In this document: positions 1 through 9,222 of the stretch, piece after piece
Numbering within the stretch: the stretch's first letter is position 1
How the letters are laid out: each line of letters begins with the position of its first letter
Assembly (NCBI RefSeq): GCF_001427285.1
Contig: NZ_LMFV01000005.1
Span: 60,508-124,507, forward strand
Direction: 5' to 3'
Length of the DNA: 64,000 nt
Source of the DNA: Mesorhizobium sp. Root552
Lineage (GTDB): Bacteria; Pseudomonadota; Alphaproteobacteria; Rhizobiales; Rhizobiaceae
The notes under the pieces: model-generated
The model's input: only the letters and a program-made list of their open reading frames with translations
The model's database searches: none
Told to the model about the DNA's origin: nothing
Translations under genes and position numbers: made by a program

Positions 1-113
1 CCGATCCTTAAAAAATCGCTCCGGCACTTTCCCGTTTGTTAACCTTCCCTGCCTAGAGTTCCGTATGAAATCCGCGCGCCAAACGCGGAACGGCCAACGG
101 GGTGTAGGCAGTC

Positions 114-731
114 ATGAGGTCAACGGCGGTCGACTACGCGCCGTCCAGGGTTGAAAGGCGTAACTTTCAACGTGTCCGTGTGAAGATCTACGGGCGCTTC
201 ATGCTGGAAGATCGGTCCGAGCATCCGTGCCAGGTCGTCGAGATGTCGCCCGGCAACGTGGCGCTGCGCGCCGAACGCATCGGCGAACCCGGCGAAAAGA
301 TCATCGCCTATATCGACCACATCGGCCGCGTCGAGGGCGTCGTCACGCGCACCTTGCAGGACGGCTTCGCCATGACGGTGATTGCGTCGGAACGCAAGCG
401 CGACAAGCTCGCCGCCCAGCTTACCTGGCTTGCCAACAAGCACGAACTCGACCTGCCGGAAGACCGCCGCCACGAGCGTGTCTCCCCGCGCAATCCGATG
501 AGCGTCCTGCAACTCATGGACGGGCGCCAGTACCAGTGCCGCATCATCGACCTGTCGCTGTCAGGCGCTGCAATCGAAATCGACGTCAAGCCGGCCATCG
601 GCATCCAGGTCACGCTCGGAACGATGCGCGGCCAGGTGGTGCGTCATTTCGAGGACGGCGTGGCGATCGAGTTCGCCGTGATCCAGCGGCCCGAGACGCT
701 CGACGCGGAATTCAACTCGCCGCGTTCCTGA
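114..731 (+). CDS. Tandem PilZ domain protein
   Basis: A 205-residue soluble protein with two PilZ-like modules, the usual receptor fold for cyclic-di-GMP. The first carries an RRNFQR motif at residues 15-20, followed by a degenerate EMSPGN. The second, from about residue 118, has the canonical pair RRHER and DLSLSG (about 146-151), so it is the likelier ligand-binding copy. No membrane segment or output domain is visible, so it probably acts by binding a partner. The next gene, a periplasmic cysteine proteinase, belongs to a family that works with c-di-GMP in biofilm control in other bacteria; a link here is inference. The preceding 113 bases hold no other gene. Confidence 0.85.
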   Translation: MRSTAVDYAPSRVERRNFQRVRVKIYGRFMLEDRSEHPCQVVEMSPGNVALRAERIGEPGEKIIAYIDHIGRVEGVVTRTLQDGFAMTVIASERKRDKLAAQLTWLANKHELDLPEDRRHERVSPRNPMSVLQLMDGRQYQCRIIDLSLSGAAIEIDVKPAIGIQVTLGTMRGQVVRHFEDGVAIEFAVIQRPETLDAEFNSPRS

Positions 732-907
732 GATTTCCCCAGACAGTCTGCAAATTTGGAAAGAGCGGTTCATCGAGCCGCTCTGATTCCATTCGCTTGC
801 GGATGCACGCAAACGCCGGTGCGCGGCACCCTTCAGCCTTCAGGTTCGACAGGTAAAATTCGACCGAAACTTGCTTAACGCTTTATTCTGTTTTTCTTAG
901 ATTTTTA

Positions 908-936
908 TATTAAGTCTCGGTACGTTTTACTTAATA
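908..936. promoter_or_regulatory. 8-bp inverted repeat upstream of the proteinase gene
   Basis: TATTAAGT (908-915) and ACTTAATA (929-936) form a perfect inverted repeat around 13 bases, in an AT-rich stretch 70 bases before the proteinase start. It could be an operator or simply part of an AT-rich promoter. No regulator can be named. Confidence 0.3.
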
Positions 937-1005
937 TCTACTTCGGCCTTTTGCGTCAAATAAATCCGGAAGTGGCATTGTCTCCTCAAACGGGGAGACA
1001 TAACA

Positions 1006-1611
1006 ATGAACAAGAAGTGGGGCGTGCCGTTGGCTGCGGCAGTAGCGCTGCAGTTCGGCTGTTGGGGAACAGCTTTTGCCGGCGCTTCGTTCATGCACAC
1101 CGGCGGGCGCACCACGCAGCCTGTCGGCCACTACGAATTCTGCCAGGGCTTCCCGCAGGAATGCAGGCAGGCGACGCCGAAACAGGCGCCCGTCGAACTC
1201 ACCCGCGCGCTCTGGGACAAGATCGTCTCCGTCAATAATTCCGTCAACACCTCCGTAGCGCCGCGCACCGACATGGAAATGTGGGGCCGCGAAGAGGTCT
1301 GGTCCTTCCCCGCCAATGGTGAAGGCGATTGCGAAGACTATGTGCTCGAGAAGCGCCGCCAACTGATGCAGGCAGGCGTGCCCGCCGGCAACCTCCTCGT
1401 CACCGTGGTGCGCCAGCCCAATGGCGACGGACATGCCGTGCTCACCGCCCACACCAGCATGGGCGACTTCATCCTCGACAATCTGGAGCCGAGGGTGCTG
1501 ACCTGGGACGAGACCGAATACACCTATCTCAAGCGCCAGTCCGACCGGAACTCCGGTGCGTGGGTCACCATCAACGACGGCCGCGCCGACGCGGTCGCCA
1601 GCGTCCGCTAG
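1006..1611 (+). CDS. Bacterial transglutaminase-like cysteine proteinase (BTLCP family)
   Basis: A 201-residue exported protein with an N-terminal hydrophobic signal segment (about residues 5-26). The papain-like triad of the BTLCP family is visible: Cys109 in GEGDCEDY, His143 in GDGHAV and Asp158 in ILDNL. Family members are periplasmic; the best known, LapG, cleaves biofilm adhesins under c-di-GMP control. No LapD-like receptor or adhesin lies in the window, so the substrate is unknown. It follows a PilZ gene on the same strand at a distance of 274 bases, which does not look like a tight operon. A strong hairpin terminator follows. Confidence 0.85.
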   Translation: MNKKWGVPLAAAVALQFGCWGTAFAGASFMHTGGRTTQPVGHYEFCQGFPQECRQATPKQAPVELTRALWDKIVSVNNSVNTSVAPRTDMEMWGREEVWSFPANGEGDCEDYVLEKRRQLMQAGVPAGNLLVTVVRQPNGDGHAVLTAHTSMGDFILDNLEPRVLTWDETEYTYLKRQSDRNSGAWVTINDGRADAVASVR

Positions 1612-1674
1612 CGCGGCGCAACCAGAAAACCCGGTCGAGTCCCCACCCTCCCCGTCCCCAACGACCGGGTTTAC

Positions 1675-1714
1675 GGAGCCGGCCCAGTCCCCGGGCCGGC
1701 TCCACCTATTTTAT
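1675..1714 (+). terminator. Rho-independent terminator after the BTLCP gene
   Basis: GGAGCCGGCCC (1675-1685) and GGGCCGGCTCC (1693-1703) make an 11-bp stem with a 7-base loop, followed by a U-rich tail. A second 11-bp inverted repeat (1627-1637 with 1662-1672) lies just upstream. Together they separate the gene from the convergent carbonic anhydrase gene. Confidence 0.65.
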
Positions 1715-1737
1715 CGATACGAAAAGCGCGAGCCGTT

Positions 1738-2265
1738 TCAGGCGGGTTTCAACCCGGCCCTGAAGCGCTTGCCATTGGCGACATAGTGGGCGGCCGATTT
1801 CCGCAGCCGCTCAACTGCCGCATCATCCAGCGCCCGCACGGCCTTGGCAGGCGAGCCGACAATCAGCGAATTGTCGGGAAATTCCTTGCCCTCGGTCACC
1901 AGCGCGCCCGCGCCGACAAGCGAATTCCTGCCGATCCTTGCCCCGTTCAGCACGATCGCGCCCATGCCGATCAGGCTGTTGTCGCCAATCGTGCAGCCAT
2001 GCAGCATTGCCCTGTGGCCTATCGTGCAGCCCTTGCCGATCGTCAGCGGAAAACCGGGATCGGTGTGCATGATGGTATGTTCCTGCACATTGCTGTCTTC
2101 GCCGATGCTGATTTCTTCATTGTCGCCGCGCACGACGGTTCCGAACCAGATGCCGACGTTGCGCCCGATGGTGATGTTGCCGATCAAACTGGCATCGGGA
2201 GCCACCCAGTTGCTGTCCCTGTCCTCGAAGCGCGGCTCCACTCCGTCGATGGCGTAAATCGGCAT
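1738..2265 (-). CDS. Gamma-class carbonic anhydrase family protein
   Basis: A 175-residue left-handed beta-helix protein built of hexapeptide repeats. The metal-binding histidines of the gamma carbonic anhydrase family are present in QEHTIMH and GHRAMLHGC. The protein probably forms a trimer with zinc or another metal between subunits and interconverts CO2 and bicarbonate. Many members of the family (YrdA/PaaY type) have unproven activity, so the exact reaction is uncertain. A small membrane-protein gene lies 18 bases upstream on the same strand and may be co-transcribed. Confidence 0.88.
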   Translation of the reverse strand: MPIYAIDGVEPRFEDRDSNWVAPDASLIGNITIGRNVGIWFGTVVRGDNEEISIGEDSNVQEHTIMHTDPGFPLTIGKGCTIGHRAMLHGCTIGDNSLIGMGAIVLNGARIGRNSLVGAGALVTEGKEFPDNSLIVGSPAKAVRALDDAAVERLRKSAAHYVANGKRFRAGLKPA

Positions 2266-2283
2266 TTGGTCTCCCAGAAATGT

Positions 2284-2631
2284 TCAGCGCGGCAAATTCA
2301 CCGGCAAACTTAGAAGGGAGGCCGCCACCGATGCAACGGTGATCGTCACCACGCCCAGCGCCATCAACCAGATAACGGCGGTGCACATGCACGAACCGAG
2401 GCCGGCGGTGGACAGGCGCTGCTCGCGATGTGCGTCCAGCGCATCGTTGACCAGCATGAACGGTCCGGCCGCCACCGTCATCGCCAGCGAGCGGACGACA
2501 TGCGCAGGCGTGACATAGGGAGCCGCAAAGGCAAGCCTGCGACCCGACACCAGTTCCATGATCGAGCCGACGAGGCCGCACAGCGTCAGCCCGACGAGAA
2601 ATGCAAAGGCGCCCAACTGCAAAGCGGTCAT
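2284..2631 (-). CDS. Small hydrophobic membrane protein, unknown function
   Basis: A 115-residue protein with about three hydrophobic stretches (residues 5-25, 45-62 and 80-105), the last with a CMC pair. The start at 2631 is preferred because GGAG lies 8 bases before it; an upstream in-frame ATG has no such site. The likely orientation is an inner-membrane protein of a conserved uncharacterised rhizobial family. It ends 18 bases before the carbonic anhydrase gene, but no role in CO2 metabolism can be read from the sequence. Confidence 0.7.
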   Translation of the reverse strand: MTALQLGAFAFLVGLTLCGLVGSIMELVSGRRLAFAAPYVTPAHVVRSLAMTVAAGPFMLVNDALDAHREQRLSTAGLGSCMCTAVIWLMALGVVTITVASVAASLLSLPVNLPR

Positions 2632-2739
2632 CTTTACTCTCCATTTACCATGAAACCGCACAGTCGCGGTTTAAAGGCATCATGCAAGAGCCGTGCCGCA
2701 ACGCACCGCAGGCCATGTGCCGATACGGGACAGATCGCA

Positions 2740-3495
2740 ATGAACAAGGCAGAAGCTGCACAGCCGGAATTCAGGGTGGTCGATTCCTCGCTGATGCTGA
2801 AAGTCTTCTACGCTTTCGCTGCGATGGCGCTGCTTTCCGTTGTCATTACGCTGGCCGGCAAATGGTTCGGCCATGAGATCGCGATGGGCGGCCATACCGA
2901 CGACAAGACGATGCGCGAGGTCGTCATCGGCAATAACGTCATCGCCGCGCCTTCCAACATGATCCGTTTCGAACAGGCCCGCCGCGACGGCGTGGCCTCG
3001 CGCCTCGATCTCTACATGCGCTATCCGCAGATGGACGGTTACGGCGAAACGGCAAGGGACGACTTCAACAACGCCCACGGCAGCAGCAACATCCTGTTCA
3101 TGGCCTTCGAGGACCAGATGATGTCGCGCGACATGAGCGGGCGCTTCGCGCCGATCTACAGCGCCCTCATCGTTCGCCCCGGCAAGCCTGGACCTGCCGG
3201 CATCACATTTTACGACTTCACGGAAAAATCAGGGTACATGGGCGAAGTTCTGGCCGTTGCCGAGCGCCCCGGCCGCGATCCCTTCGTCGCGCGCTGCCTT
3301 AGTGGTCCGAGGGCGGAAGAATCGCTCGCCCCTTGCGAGCGCGATGTGCTCGTCGGCGATAGCCTCAGCCTGTCCTATCGCTTTTCCAGCGACTTTCTGG
3401 ACGATTGGCAGGCGCTCGACGCGGCTGTGGTCACGGAAGCGGCCACGATGGTCAGGACGTCCGCAGCGCCGGCTGCAATGCCGGCGCAACAGTAA
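2740..3495 (+). CDS. Single-pass membrane-anchored protein, unknown function
   Basis: A 251-residue protein with one N-terminal transmembrane helix (about residues 20-42) and a soluble, probably periplasmic, remainder. The start ATG at 2740 fits the segment MNKAEAAQPEF before the helix and is preceded by GGGA. A GKPGPAG stretch and two cysteines (in ARCLSG and APCERD) in the C-terminal half could form a disulfide. I do not recognise a named domain. It is transcribed divergently from the small membrane protein gene, with about 108 bases between them. Confidence 0.75.
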   Translation: MNKAEAAQPEFRVVDSSLMLKVFYAFAAMALLSVVITLAGKWFGHEIAMGGHTDDKTMREVVIGNNVIAAPSNMIRFEQARRDGVASRLDLYMRYPQMDGYGETARDDFNNAHGSSNILFMAFEDQMMSRDMSGRFAPIYSALIVRPGKPGPAGITFYDFTEKSGYMGEVLAVAERPGRDPFVARCLSGPRAEESLAPCERDVLVGDSLSLSYRFSSDFLDDWQALDAAVVTEAATMVRTSAAPAAMPAQQ

Positions 3496-3506
3496 GCTTT
3501 TGCGGC

Positions 3507-3710
3507 TCAGGCGAGATCGACGTCGAGGATCGCCATCGAGAAATTGTAGTCGCCGTCGTCCTCGTCCTTGAAAACGATGCCGAGGAATTCGTCGCCGACA
3601 TAGACCTCCGCCGAATCGTCCTTGCGCGGGCGGGCCTTCACCTCAAGCCGCGGATTCTGGAACACGCGCTTGAAATAGGCGTCGAGCTTGCGGATTTCTT
3701 CGGGTTTCAA
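3507..3710 (-). CDS. DUF3126 family protein
   Basis: A 67-residue acidic protein read from a TTG start at 3710. GAGAGA lies just upstream, and the sequence LKPEEIRKLDAYFK matches how DUF3126 members normally begin. A longer in-frame reading into the spacer adds low-complexity residues unlike the family. The function is unknown. It lies downstream of cysE on the same strand, an order typical of Hyphomicrobiales, which suggests co-transcription and a possible link to cysteine biosynthesis (inference). Confidence 0.8.
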   Translation of the reverse strand: MKPEEIRKLDAYFKRVFQNPRLEVKARPRKDDSAEVYVGDEFLGIVFKDEDDGDYNFSMAILDVDLA

Positions 3711-3851
3711 GGTATCTCTCCGGGAACGGCTGTTTTCAGGAACGCGCTTCTGGCACGGCGGTCGCCGCACTGTAAAGGAAAAGCCGGCATGGACGATAGC
3801 CCATCCGGCCAAAGATCAGGACCGGAGCACCGTCCGGTCGCGCAGGATTTC

Positions 3852-4694
3852 TCAGATATCGAAGGTTACGACGTGGTCCATGGCCTGCGACGGCAGCAAC
3901 TGGTCCATCTGGCGCGACGGCTCGTCGCAACCGGTCTCGCCGACGATGCGGGCCGGCACGCCGGCCACCGTCTTGTTGTGCGGTACGGGCGACAACACGA
4001 CCGAACCCGCAGCCACCTTGGAGCAATGGCCGATTTCGATATTGCCGAGGATCTTGGCCCCTGCCCCGATCAGCACGCCGCGGCGGATCTTGGGGTGACG
4101 GTCGCCGCCGGCCTTGCCGGTGCCGCCCAACGTCACGCCGTGCAGGATCGACACGTCGTCCTCGATGACGGCGGTTTCGCCGACGACGAGGCCGGTCGCG
4201 TGATCGAGGAACACGCCCTTGCCGATGCGGGCAGCCGGGTTGATATCGGTCTGGAATACCGATGACGAGCGGCTTTGCAGGTAAAGCGCAAAATCCTTGC
4301 GGCCGCGCTTCCACAGCCAGTGCGCAAGGCGGTGCGTCTGGATGGCGTGGAAACCCTTGAAATAGAGCACCGGCATCAGGAAGCGGTCGCAGGCCGGGTC
4401 GCGATCATAGTACGCCTGGATGTCCACGCGCACGACGGAAGACCACTGGGCATCGTCATCCAGCATCGCATCGAATGTCTGGCGGATGAGGTCGGCGCCG
4501 ATGTCCTGGTGCGCGAGCCGTTCCGCCAAGCGGTGGATCACGGCGTCTTCCAGGCTTTCCTGGTTGAGAATGGCCGAATAGAGGAAGGCCGCCAGCAGCG
4601 GGTCGCGATTGACCGCTTCCATCGCCTCGTCGCGTATGGAACGCCAGATCGGATCGACCGGCTCAATCACGTTTTGACGGGCAATGCTGTTCAT
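3852..4694 (-). CDS. cysE: Serine O-acetyltransferase
   Basis: A 280-residue enzyme that transfers acetyl from acetyl-CoA to L-serine, the first committed step of cysteine synthesis, in the cytosol. The alpha-helical N-terminal half (residues 1-150) is followed by the left-handed beta-helix acetyltransferase domain with the signatures LDHATGLVVGET and HGVTLGGTGK. The C-terminal tail ends in isoleucine, as expected for binding the active site of cysteine synthase. GGAGAGA lies before the start. DUF3126 follows on the same strand. Confidence 0.95.
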   Translation of the reverse strand: MNSIARQNVIEPVDPIWRSIRDEAMEAVNRDPLLAAFLYSAILNQESLEDAVIHRLAERLAHQDIGADLIRQTFDAMLDDDAQWSSVVRVDIQAYYDRDPACDRFLMPVLYFKGFHAIQTHRLAHWLWKRGRKDFALYLQSRSSSVFQTDINPAARIGKGVFLDHATGLVVGETAVIEDDVSILHGVTLGGTGKAGGDRHPKIRRGVLIGAGAKILGNIEIGHCSKVAAGSVVLSPVPHNKTVAGVPARIVGETGCDEPSRQMDQLLPSQAMDHVVTFDI

Positions 4695-4885
4695 CGAAGT
4701 CTCTCCGGCTGCCTGCTGCCGTTCAGTAGGTCGCTCTATAAGTCAGATGATATCACGGGTGAACTGAATTTTCCTTATCGCTCATTCAATTGGGCGCGTT
4801 TGGCTGGAATTCAACCGGCAGCGGAAAACCAGCCCGCTTGTTTGCCGGTGTGCAAACGGCGGTGCGGCGGAGGAAATTCTCCCCG

Positions 4886-4894
4886 TTATCCACA
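4886..4894 (+). promoter_or_regulatory. DnaA box
   Basis: TTATCCACA is a perfect match to the high-affinity DnaA box. It sits about 540 bases before nrdJ and 190 bases before cysE. DnaA regulates ribonucleotide reductase genes in other bacteria, but a single 9-mer could also arise by chance. Confidence 0.4.
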
Positions 4895-4943
4895 TAAGTG
4901 ACACACAAGATGTTGGGGTCATAAAAGTTACAGAAACGAACTC

Positions 4944-4972
4944 TTGACGACGCAAACCGAGTCGCTTTTTAT
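4944..4972 (+). promoter_or_regulatory. Candidate sigma-70 promoter of a short transcript
   Basis: TTGACG (4944-4949) and TTTTAT (4967-4972) are separated by 17 bases. Transcription would start near 4979, only about 50 bases before a clear hairpin terminator. Confidence 0.35.
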
Positions 4973-4978
4973 GGGCCA

Positions 4979-5028
4979 TGCGCTCCTGTTGCGGGCGTGA
5001 CCGGAAAGTTTCGAGCCCGGTCTTTTTT
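4979..5028 (+). ncRNA. Candidate short non-coding RNA
   Basis: A stretch of about 50 bases lies between a candidate promoter and a U-rich terminator in the cysE-nrdJ spacer, with no open reading frame. It holds an unpaired CTCCTG segment (4983-4988) that could pair with a ribosome binding site. It matches no RNA family I recognise, and it could instead be an attenuated leader. Confidence 0.3.
4999..5028 (+). terminator. Rho-independent terminator
   Basis: GACCGG (4999-5004) pairs with CCGGTC (5017-5022), followed directly by six T residues (5023-5028). No gene ends nearby on the plus strand, so it most likely terminates a short RNA. Confidence 0.6.
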
Positions 5029-5149
5029 CCGGATTTTGTGCGTTTTGCCCGCATGCCGCCCGTTTACGAGGCCGGCGGATGCATTGGGCTCGGGGCTGTT
5101 TTGGGGTGGCGAAAAGGAGAATTGTCGGACTCGCATAAATTGTCTGTTA

Positions 5150-5196
5150 ACACTATATTTAGTGTTTGCAGGTATGTTCGACACTAGATAATGTGA
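5150..5196 (+). promoter_or_regulatory. Paired NrdR boxes upstream of nrdJ
   Basis: ACACTATATTTAGTGT (5150-5165) matches the NrdR consensus acaCwAtATaTwGtgt at nearly every position. ACACTAGATAATGTGA (5181-5196) is a weaker second box. Their starts are 31 bp apart, about three helical turns, which is the usual spacing for cooperative NrdR binding. NrdR is the ATP/dATP-sensing repressor of ribonucleotide reductase genes, and nrdJ begins 233 bases downstream. Confidence 0.85.
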
Positions 5197-5428
5197 GTTT
5201 CCCTCTCGGAGGGATTTGCACCAAGTTTCAGTTTTTGAGGGACCCGCGACGTCACTGGGCAACAAGGCACCGAGTTCTGAAAGGGATTTGGCGACCTGAA
5301 CCGGAGACGGCGCGAAAAGGAGAGCCGGGGGCGCCAGAGCGCGACCGGAACAGGCGGACGTGCGCTTTCGGGCAGATTGGGGTAATCTGCGAGAAATGCG
5401 CTATATATAGTCGAAGGGACAGAACGCG

Positions 5429-8400
5429 ATGCGCATTGAACGGCACTTCACCAAGGCGGGCCAATCTCCCTACGCGGAGATCGAATTCCGCAAGGCGCTC
5501 TCCGAGATCAAGAATCCGGACGGCTCGGTGGTGTTCCGCCTCGACGACATAGACGTGCCCGCGCAGTTCAGCCAGGTTGCCGCCGATATCCTCGCGCAGA
5601 AGTATTTCCGCAAGGCCGGCGTTCCCGCGCGCCTGAAGAAGATCGAGGAGAACGACGTCCCCTCCTTCCTGTGGCGCTCCGTGCCCGACGAGGCCGAGCT
5701 TGCCGAGCTGCCCGAGGCCGAGCGCTTCGGTTCCGAGCGCGATGCGCGTCAGGTCTTCGACCGTCTGGCCGGCACCTGGACCTACTGGGGCTGGAAGGGC
5801 GGCTACTTCAAGTCGGAGGAAGACGCCCGCACCTTCCGCGACGAGCTTGCCTATATGCTGGCCACCCAGCGCGTCGCGCCGAACTCGCCGCAGTGGTTCA
5901 ACACCGGCCTGCACTGGGCCTACGGCATCGACGGCCCCGGCCAGGGCCATTTCTACGTCGATCCCTTCACCGGCAAGCTGACCAAGTCGAAGTCGGCCTA
6001 TGAGCATCCGCAGCCGCATGCCTGCTTCATCCAGGGCGTGCAGGACGATCTCGTCAACGAAGGCGGCATCATGGACCTGTGGGTGCGCGAGGCGCGCCTG
6101 TTCAAGTACGGCTCCGGCACCGGCTCCAACTTCTCGATGCTGCGCGGCGAAGGCGAGAAGCTTTCCGGCGGCGGCCGCTCGTCCGGCCTGATGTCCTTCC
6201 TCAAGATCGGCGACCGCGCCGCCGGCGCCATCAAGTCGGGCGGCACCACGCGCCGCGCCGCCAAGATGGTGATCGTCGACGCCGACCACCCCGACATCGA
6301 GAGCTTCATCGACTGGAAGGTGAAGGAGGAGCAGAAGGTGGCGGCGCTGGTCACCGGCTCCAAGATCGTGCGCAAGCACCTCGACGCCATCATGAAGGCA
6401 TGCGTCAACTGCGAAGGTCAGGATGACGATTGCTTCGACCCGTCGATCAACACGGCGCTGAAGCGCGAGATCAAGGCGGCCAAGAAGGACGCCGTGCCGG
6501 AGAACTACGTCCAGCGCGTCATCCAGTTCGCACGCCAGGGCTACACCTCGATCGAGTTCAAGACCTACGACACCGACTGGGATTCGGAAGCCTACCTCAC
6601 CGTTTCCGGCCAGAACTCGAACAATTCCGTCTCGCTCAAGGACGACTTCCTGCGCGCCGTCGAGCAGGACGGCGACTGGAGCCTGACCGCCCGCAAGGAC
6701 GGCCGCGTCATGAAGACCATGAAGGCGCGCGACCTGTGGGAAAAGATCGGCTACGCCGCATGGGCTTCCGCCGATCCGGGCCTGCACTTCAACACCACCA
6801 TGAACGACTGGCACACCTCGCCGGCGGGCGGGCCGATCCGCGGCTCCAACCCGTGCTCGGAATACATGTTCCTCGACGACACGGCCTGCAACCTCGCCTC
6901 GATCAACCTCCTGCCTTACCGCAACGTGGACGGCACCATCGACATCGCCGCCTACGAGCACACGGTGCGCCTGTGGACCATCGTGCTCGAAATCTCGGTC
7001 ATGATGGCGCAGTTCCCGTCGAAGGAAATCGCCAAGCTTTCCTACGAATACCGCACGCTCGGCCTCGGCTACGCCAATATCGGCGGCCTGCTGATGACCG
7101 CCGGCATCCCCTACGACTCCGACGAAGGCCGCGAGCTATGCGGCGTGCTCACCGCGCTGATGACCGGCGTTTCCTACGCCACCTCGGCCGAAATGGCCTC
7201 AGAGCTCGGCGCCTTCCCTGACTACGACCGCAATGCGGTCTCCATGCTGCGCGTCATGCGCAACCATCGCCGCGCCGCCTATGGCGACAAGGACGGCTAC
7301 GAGAAGCTCTCCGTCAACCCGGTGCCGATCAATGCCGAGCACGTCTGGCAGAAGGATCTCGTCACCCACGCCCGCGCCGCCTGGGACCGCGCCATCGAGC
7401 TTGGCGAGGAGCATGGCTACCGCAACGCGCAGGCCACCGTCATCGCTCCGACCGGCACCATCGGCCTGGTCATGGACTGCGACACCACCGGCATCGAACC
7501 CGATTTCGCGCTGGTCAAGTTCAAGAAGCTCGCCGGCGGCGGCTACTTCAAGATCATCAACCGCGCAGTGCCGGAAGCGCTGCGCACGCTGGGCTACTCC
7601 GAAAGCCAGATCGCCGAGATCGAGGCCTATGCCGTCGGCCATGGCAACCTGAATCAAGCGCCGGGCGTAAACCCTTCAACGCTCAAGACAAAAGGCTTCA
7701 CCGACGAGAAGATCGCGGCGCTCAACGGCGCGCTGAAGTCGGCCTTCGACATCAAGTTCGTGTTCAACCAGTGGACGCTCGGTGCCGACTGGGTGAAGGA
7801 GACCTTCGGCTTCACCGACGAGCAGCTTTCCGACTTCTCCTTCGAGATGCTGCCGGCGCTGGGCTTCACCCGCAAGGAGATCGAGGCCGCCAACATCCAT
7901 GTCTGCGGTGCAATGACGCTGGAAGGCGCACCCTTCCTCAAGGCCGAACATTATCCGGTGTTCGACTGCGCCAACCCCTGCGGCAAGATCGGCAAGCGCT
8001 ACCTCTCGGTCGAATCCCACATCCGTATGATGGCGGCGGCGCAGCCCTTCATCTCGGGCGCCATCTCCAAGACCATCAACATGCCGAACGAGGCGACCGT
8101 CGAGGACGCCAAGAACGCCTACATGCTGTCATGGAAGCTGGCGCTCAAGGCCAACGCGCTTTACCGCGACGGCTCCAAGCTGTCGCAGCCGCTCAACGCC
8201 TCGCTCATCTCCGATGACGAGGAGGACGAGGACGATGCCGTCGAGGCGCTGATCGCGGCCCCTGCCGCCGCCAAGGCCGTGCAGGTAACCGAGAAGATCA
8301 TCGAGCGCATCATCGAAAAAGTGGTGCGCGACCGCGAGAAGCTGCCGAACCGCCGCAAGGGCTACACCCAGAAGGCCATCGTCGGCGGCCACAAGGTCTA

Positions 8401-9211
8401 CCTGCGCACCGGCGAGTTCGACGATGGGCGGCTCGGCGAAATCTTCATCGACATGCACAAGGAAGGTGCGGCCTTCCGCGCCATGATGAACAACTTCGCC
8501 ATCGCGATTTCGCTCGGCCTGCAATACGGCGTGCCGCTTGAGGAATATGTCGAGGCCTTCACGTTTGTAAAATTCGAGCCGGCCGGCATGGTGCAGGGCA
8601 ACGACGCCATCAAGAGCGCCACCTCGATCATCGACTACGTGTTCCGCGAGCTCGCCATCAGCTATCTCGGCCGCAACGATCTCGCCCATGTCGATACCGA
8701 CTTCTCCAACACCTCGCTCGGCAAGGGCATCACCGAGGGCAAGGCATTCGCCTTCTCCAAGGGCCTGACGCGCGGCGTCTCGCCGGTCAAGCTGGTGTCG
8801 GCAGCCAGTGAGCCGAAGGGCTTTGCCGGTGGTTCAGGCTCCGGAACGGGCGACCGCCCTGCCCGCGCCGCGCCCACCGCCTTTGCCGGCAATGTCTTGT
8901 CGCTCGCCACAGCAACGGCAACGGCGCTGAAGGCCGAAACCGCCAGCGACGAAGCGGTTGCCTTCAAGCGCGACTATGAGGAGCGCGCCCGCGAGGAAGC
9001 AAGCGAAGCCGTCGAAACCGAGGCGCTGTTCACCGACGCCGCCACCCAGGAAGCGGCCGACGCCAAGAAGGTCGCCGCCGACCGCCGCGCCAAGTCACTT
9101 CTACAGGGCTACACCGGCAATTCCTGCTCGGAGTGCCAGAACTTCACCATGGTGCGCAACGGCACCTGCGAGAAGTGCGATACGTGTGGCGCGACCAGCG
9201 GGTGCAGCTGA
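5429..9211 (+). CDS. nrdJ: Vitamin B12-dependent (class II) ribonucleoside-diphosphate reductase
   Basis: A 1260-residue adenosylcobalamin-dependent ribonucleotide reductase that makes deoxyribonucleotides with or without oxygen. The catalytic barrel shows the family loop NPCSEY (Cys476). The C-terminal tail (about residues 1229-1260) carries several CxxC pairs, SCSECQ, CEKCDTC and a final SGCS, typical of the long alphaproteobacterial NrdJ, where they relay reducing equivalents. An acidic linker (EEDEDD, about residues 931-936) separates the barrel from the C-terminal part. The gene stands alone, is probably repressed by NrdR through the paired boxes upstream, and is followed 11 bases later by an unrelated AT-rich cassette. 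Confidence 0.97.
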   Translation: MRIERHFTKAGQSPYAEIEFRKALSEIKNPDGSVVFRLDDIDVPAQFSQVAADILAQKYFRKAGVPARLKKIEENDVPSFLWRSVPDEAELAELPEAERFGSERDARQVFDRLAGTWTYWGWKGGYFKSEEDARTFRDELAYMLATQRVAPNSPQWFNTGLHWAYGIDGPGQGHFYVDPFTGKLTKSKSAYEHPQPHACFIQGVQDDLVNEGGIMDLWVREARLFKYGSGTGSNFSMLRGEGEKLSGGGRSSGLMSFLKIGDRAAGAIKSGGTTRRAAKMVIVDADHPDIESFIDWKVKEEQKVAALVTGSKIVRKHLDAIMKACVNCEGQDDDCFDPSINTALKREIKAAKKDAVPENYVQRVIQFARQGYTSIEFKTYDTDWDSEAYLTVSGQNSNNSVSLKDDFLRAVEQDGDWSLTARKDGRVMKTMKARDLWEKIGYAAWASADPGLHFNTTMNDWHTSPAGGPIRGSNPCSEYMFLDDTACNLASINLLPYRNVDGTIDIAAYEHTVRLWTIVLEISVMMAQFPSKEIAKLSYEYRTLGLGYANIGGLLMTAGIPYDSDEGRELCGVLTALMTGVSYATSAEMASELGAFPDYDRNAVSMLRVMRNHRRAAYGDKDGYEKLSVNPVPINAEHVWQKDLVTHARAAWDRAIELGEEHGYRNAQATVIAPTGTIGLVMDCDTTGIEPDFALVKFKKLAGGGYFKIINRAVPEALRTLGYSESQIAEIEAYAVGHGNLNQAPGVNPSTLKTKGFTDEKIAALNGALKSAFDIKFVFNQWTLGADWVKETFGFTDEQLSDFSFEMLPALGFTRKEIEAANIHVCGAMTLEGAPFLKAEHYPVFDCANPCGKIGKRYLSVESHIRMMAAAQPFISGAISKTINMPNEATVEDAKNAYMLSWKLALKANALYRDGSKLSQPLNASLISDDEEDEDDAVEALIAAPAAAKAVQVTEKIIERIIEKVVRDREKLPNRRKGYTQKAIVGGHKVYLRTGEFDDGRLGEIFIDMHKEGAAFRAMMNNFAIAISLGLQYGVPLEEYVEAFTFVKFEPAGMVQGNDAIKSATSIIDYVFRELAISYLGRNDLAHVDTDFSNTSLGKGITEGKAFAFSKGLTRGVSPVKLVSAASEPKGFAGGSGSGTGDRPARAAPTAFAGNVLSLATATATALKAETASDEAVAFKRDYEERAREEASEAVETEALFTDAATQEAADAKKVAADRRAKSLLQGYTGNSCSECQNFTMVRNGTCEKCDTCGATSGCS

Positions 9212-9222
9212 GAGCAGAACAA

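Larger units (their letters stand above)
4695..5428. other. 734-base regulatory region between cysE and nrdJ
   Basis: No credible protein-coding gene is visible. The region holds a perfect DnaA-type 9-mer, two GANTC sites (4959-4963 and 5128-5132) that CcrM-type methylases recognise, a promoter/terminator pair that may define a short RNA, two NrdR-like boxes, and a long nrdJ leader. The leader carries a 7-bp hairpin (GCAGATT 5372-5378 with AATCTGC 5384-5390). GAAGGGAC precedes the nrdJ start. Confidence 0.6.

Noticed and set aside
5166..5428. Cobalamin riboswitch in the nrdJ leader
   Set aside because: The leader is long and has a hairpin, but the B12-box and the other conserved cobalamin riboswitch blocks could not be found in the expected order. 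CCGGAGAC near 5300 is only a faint resemblance.
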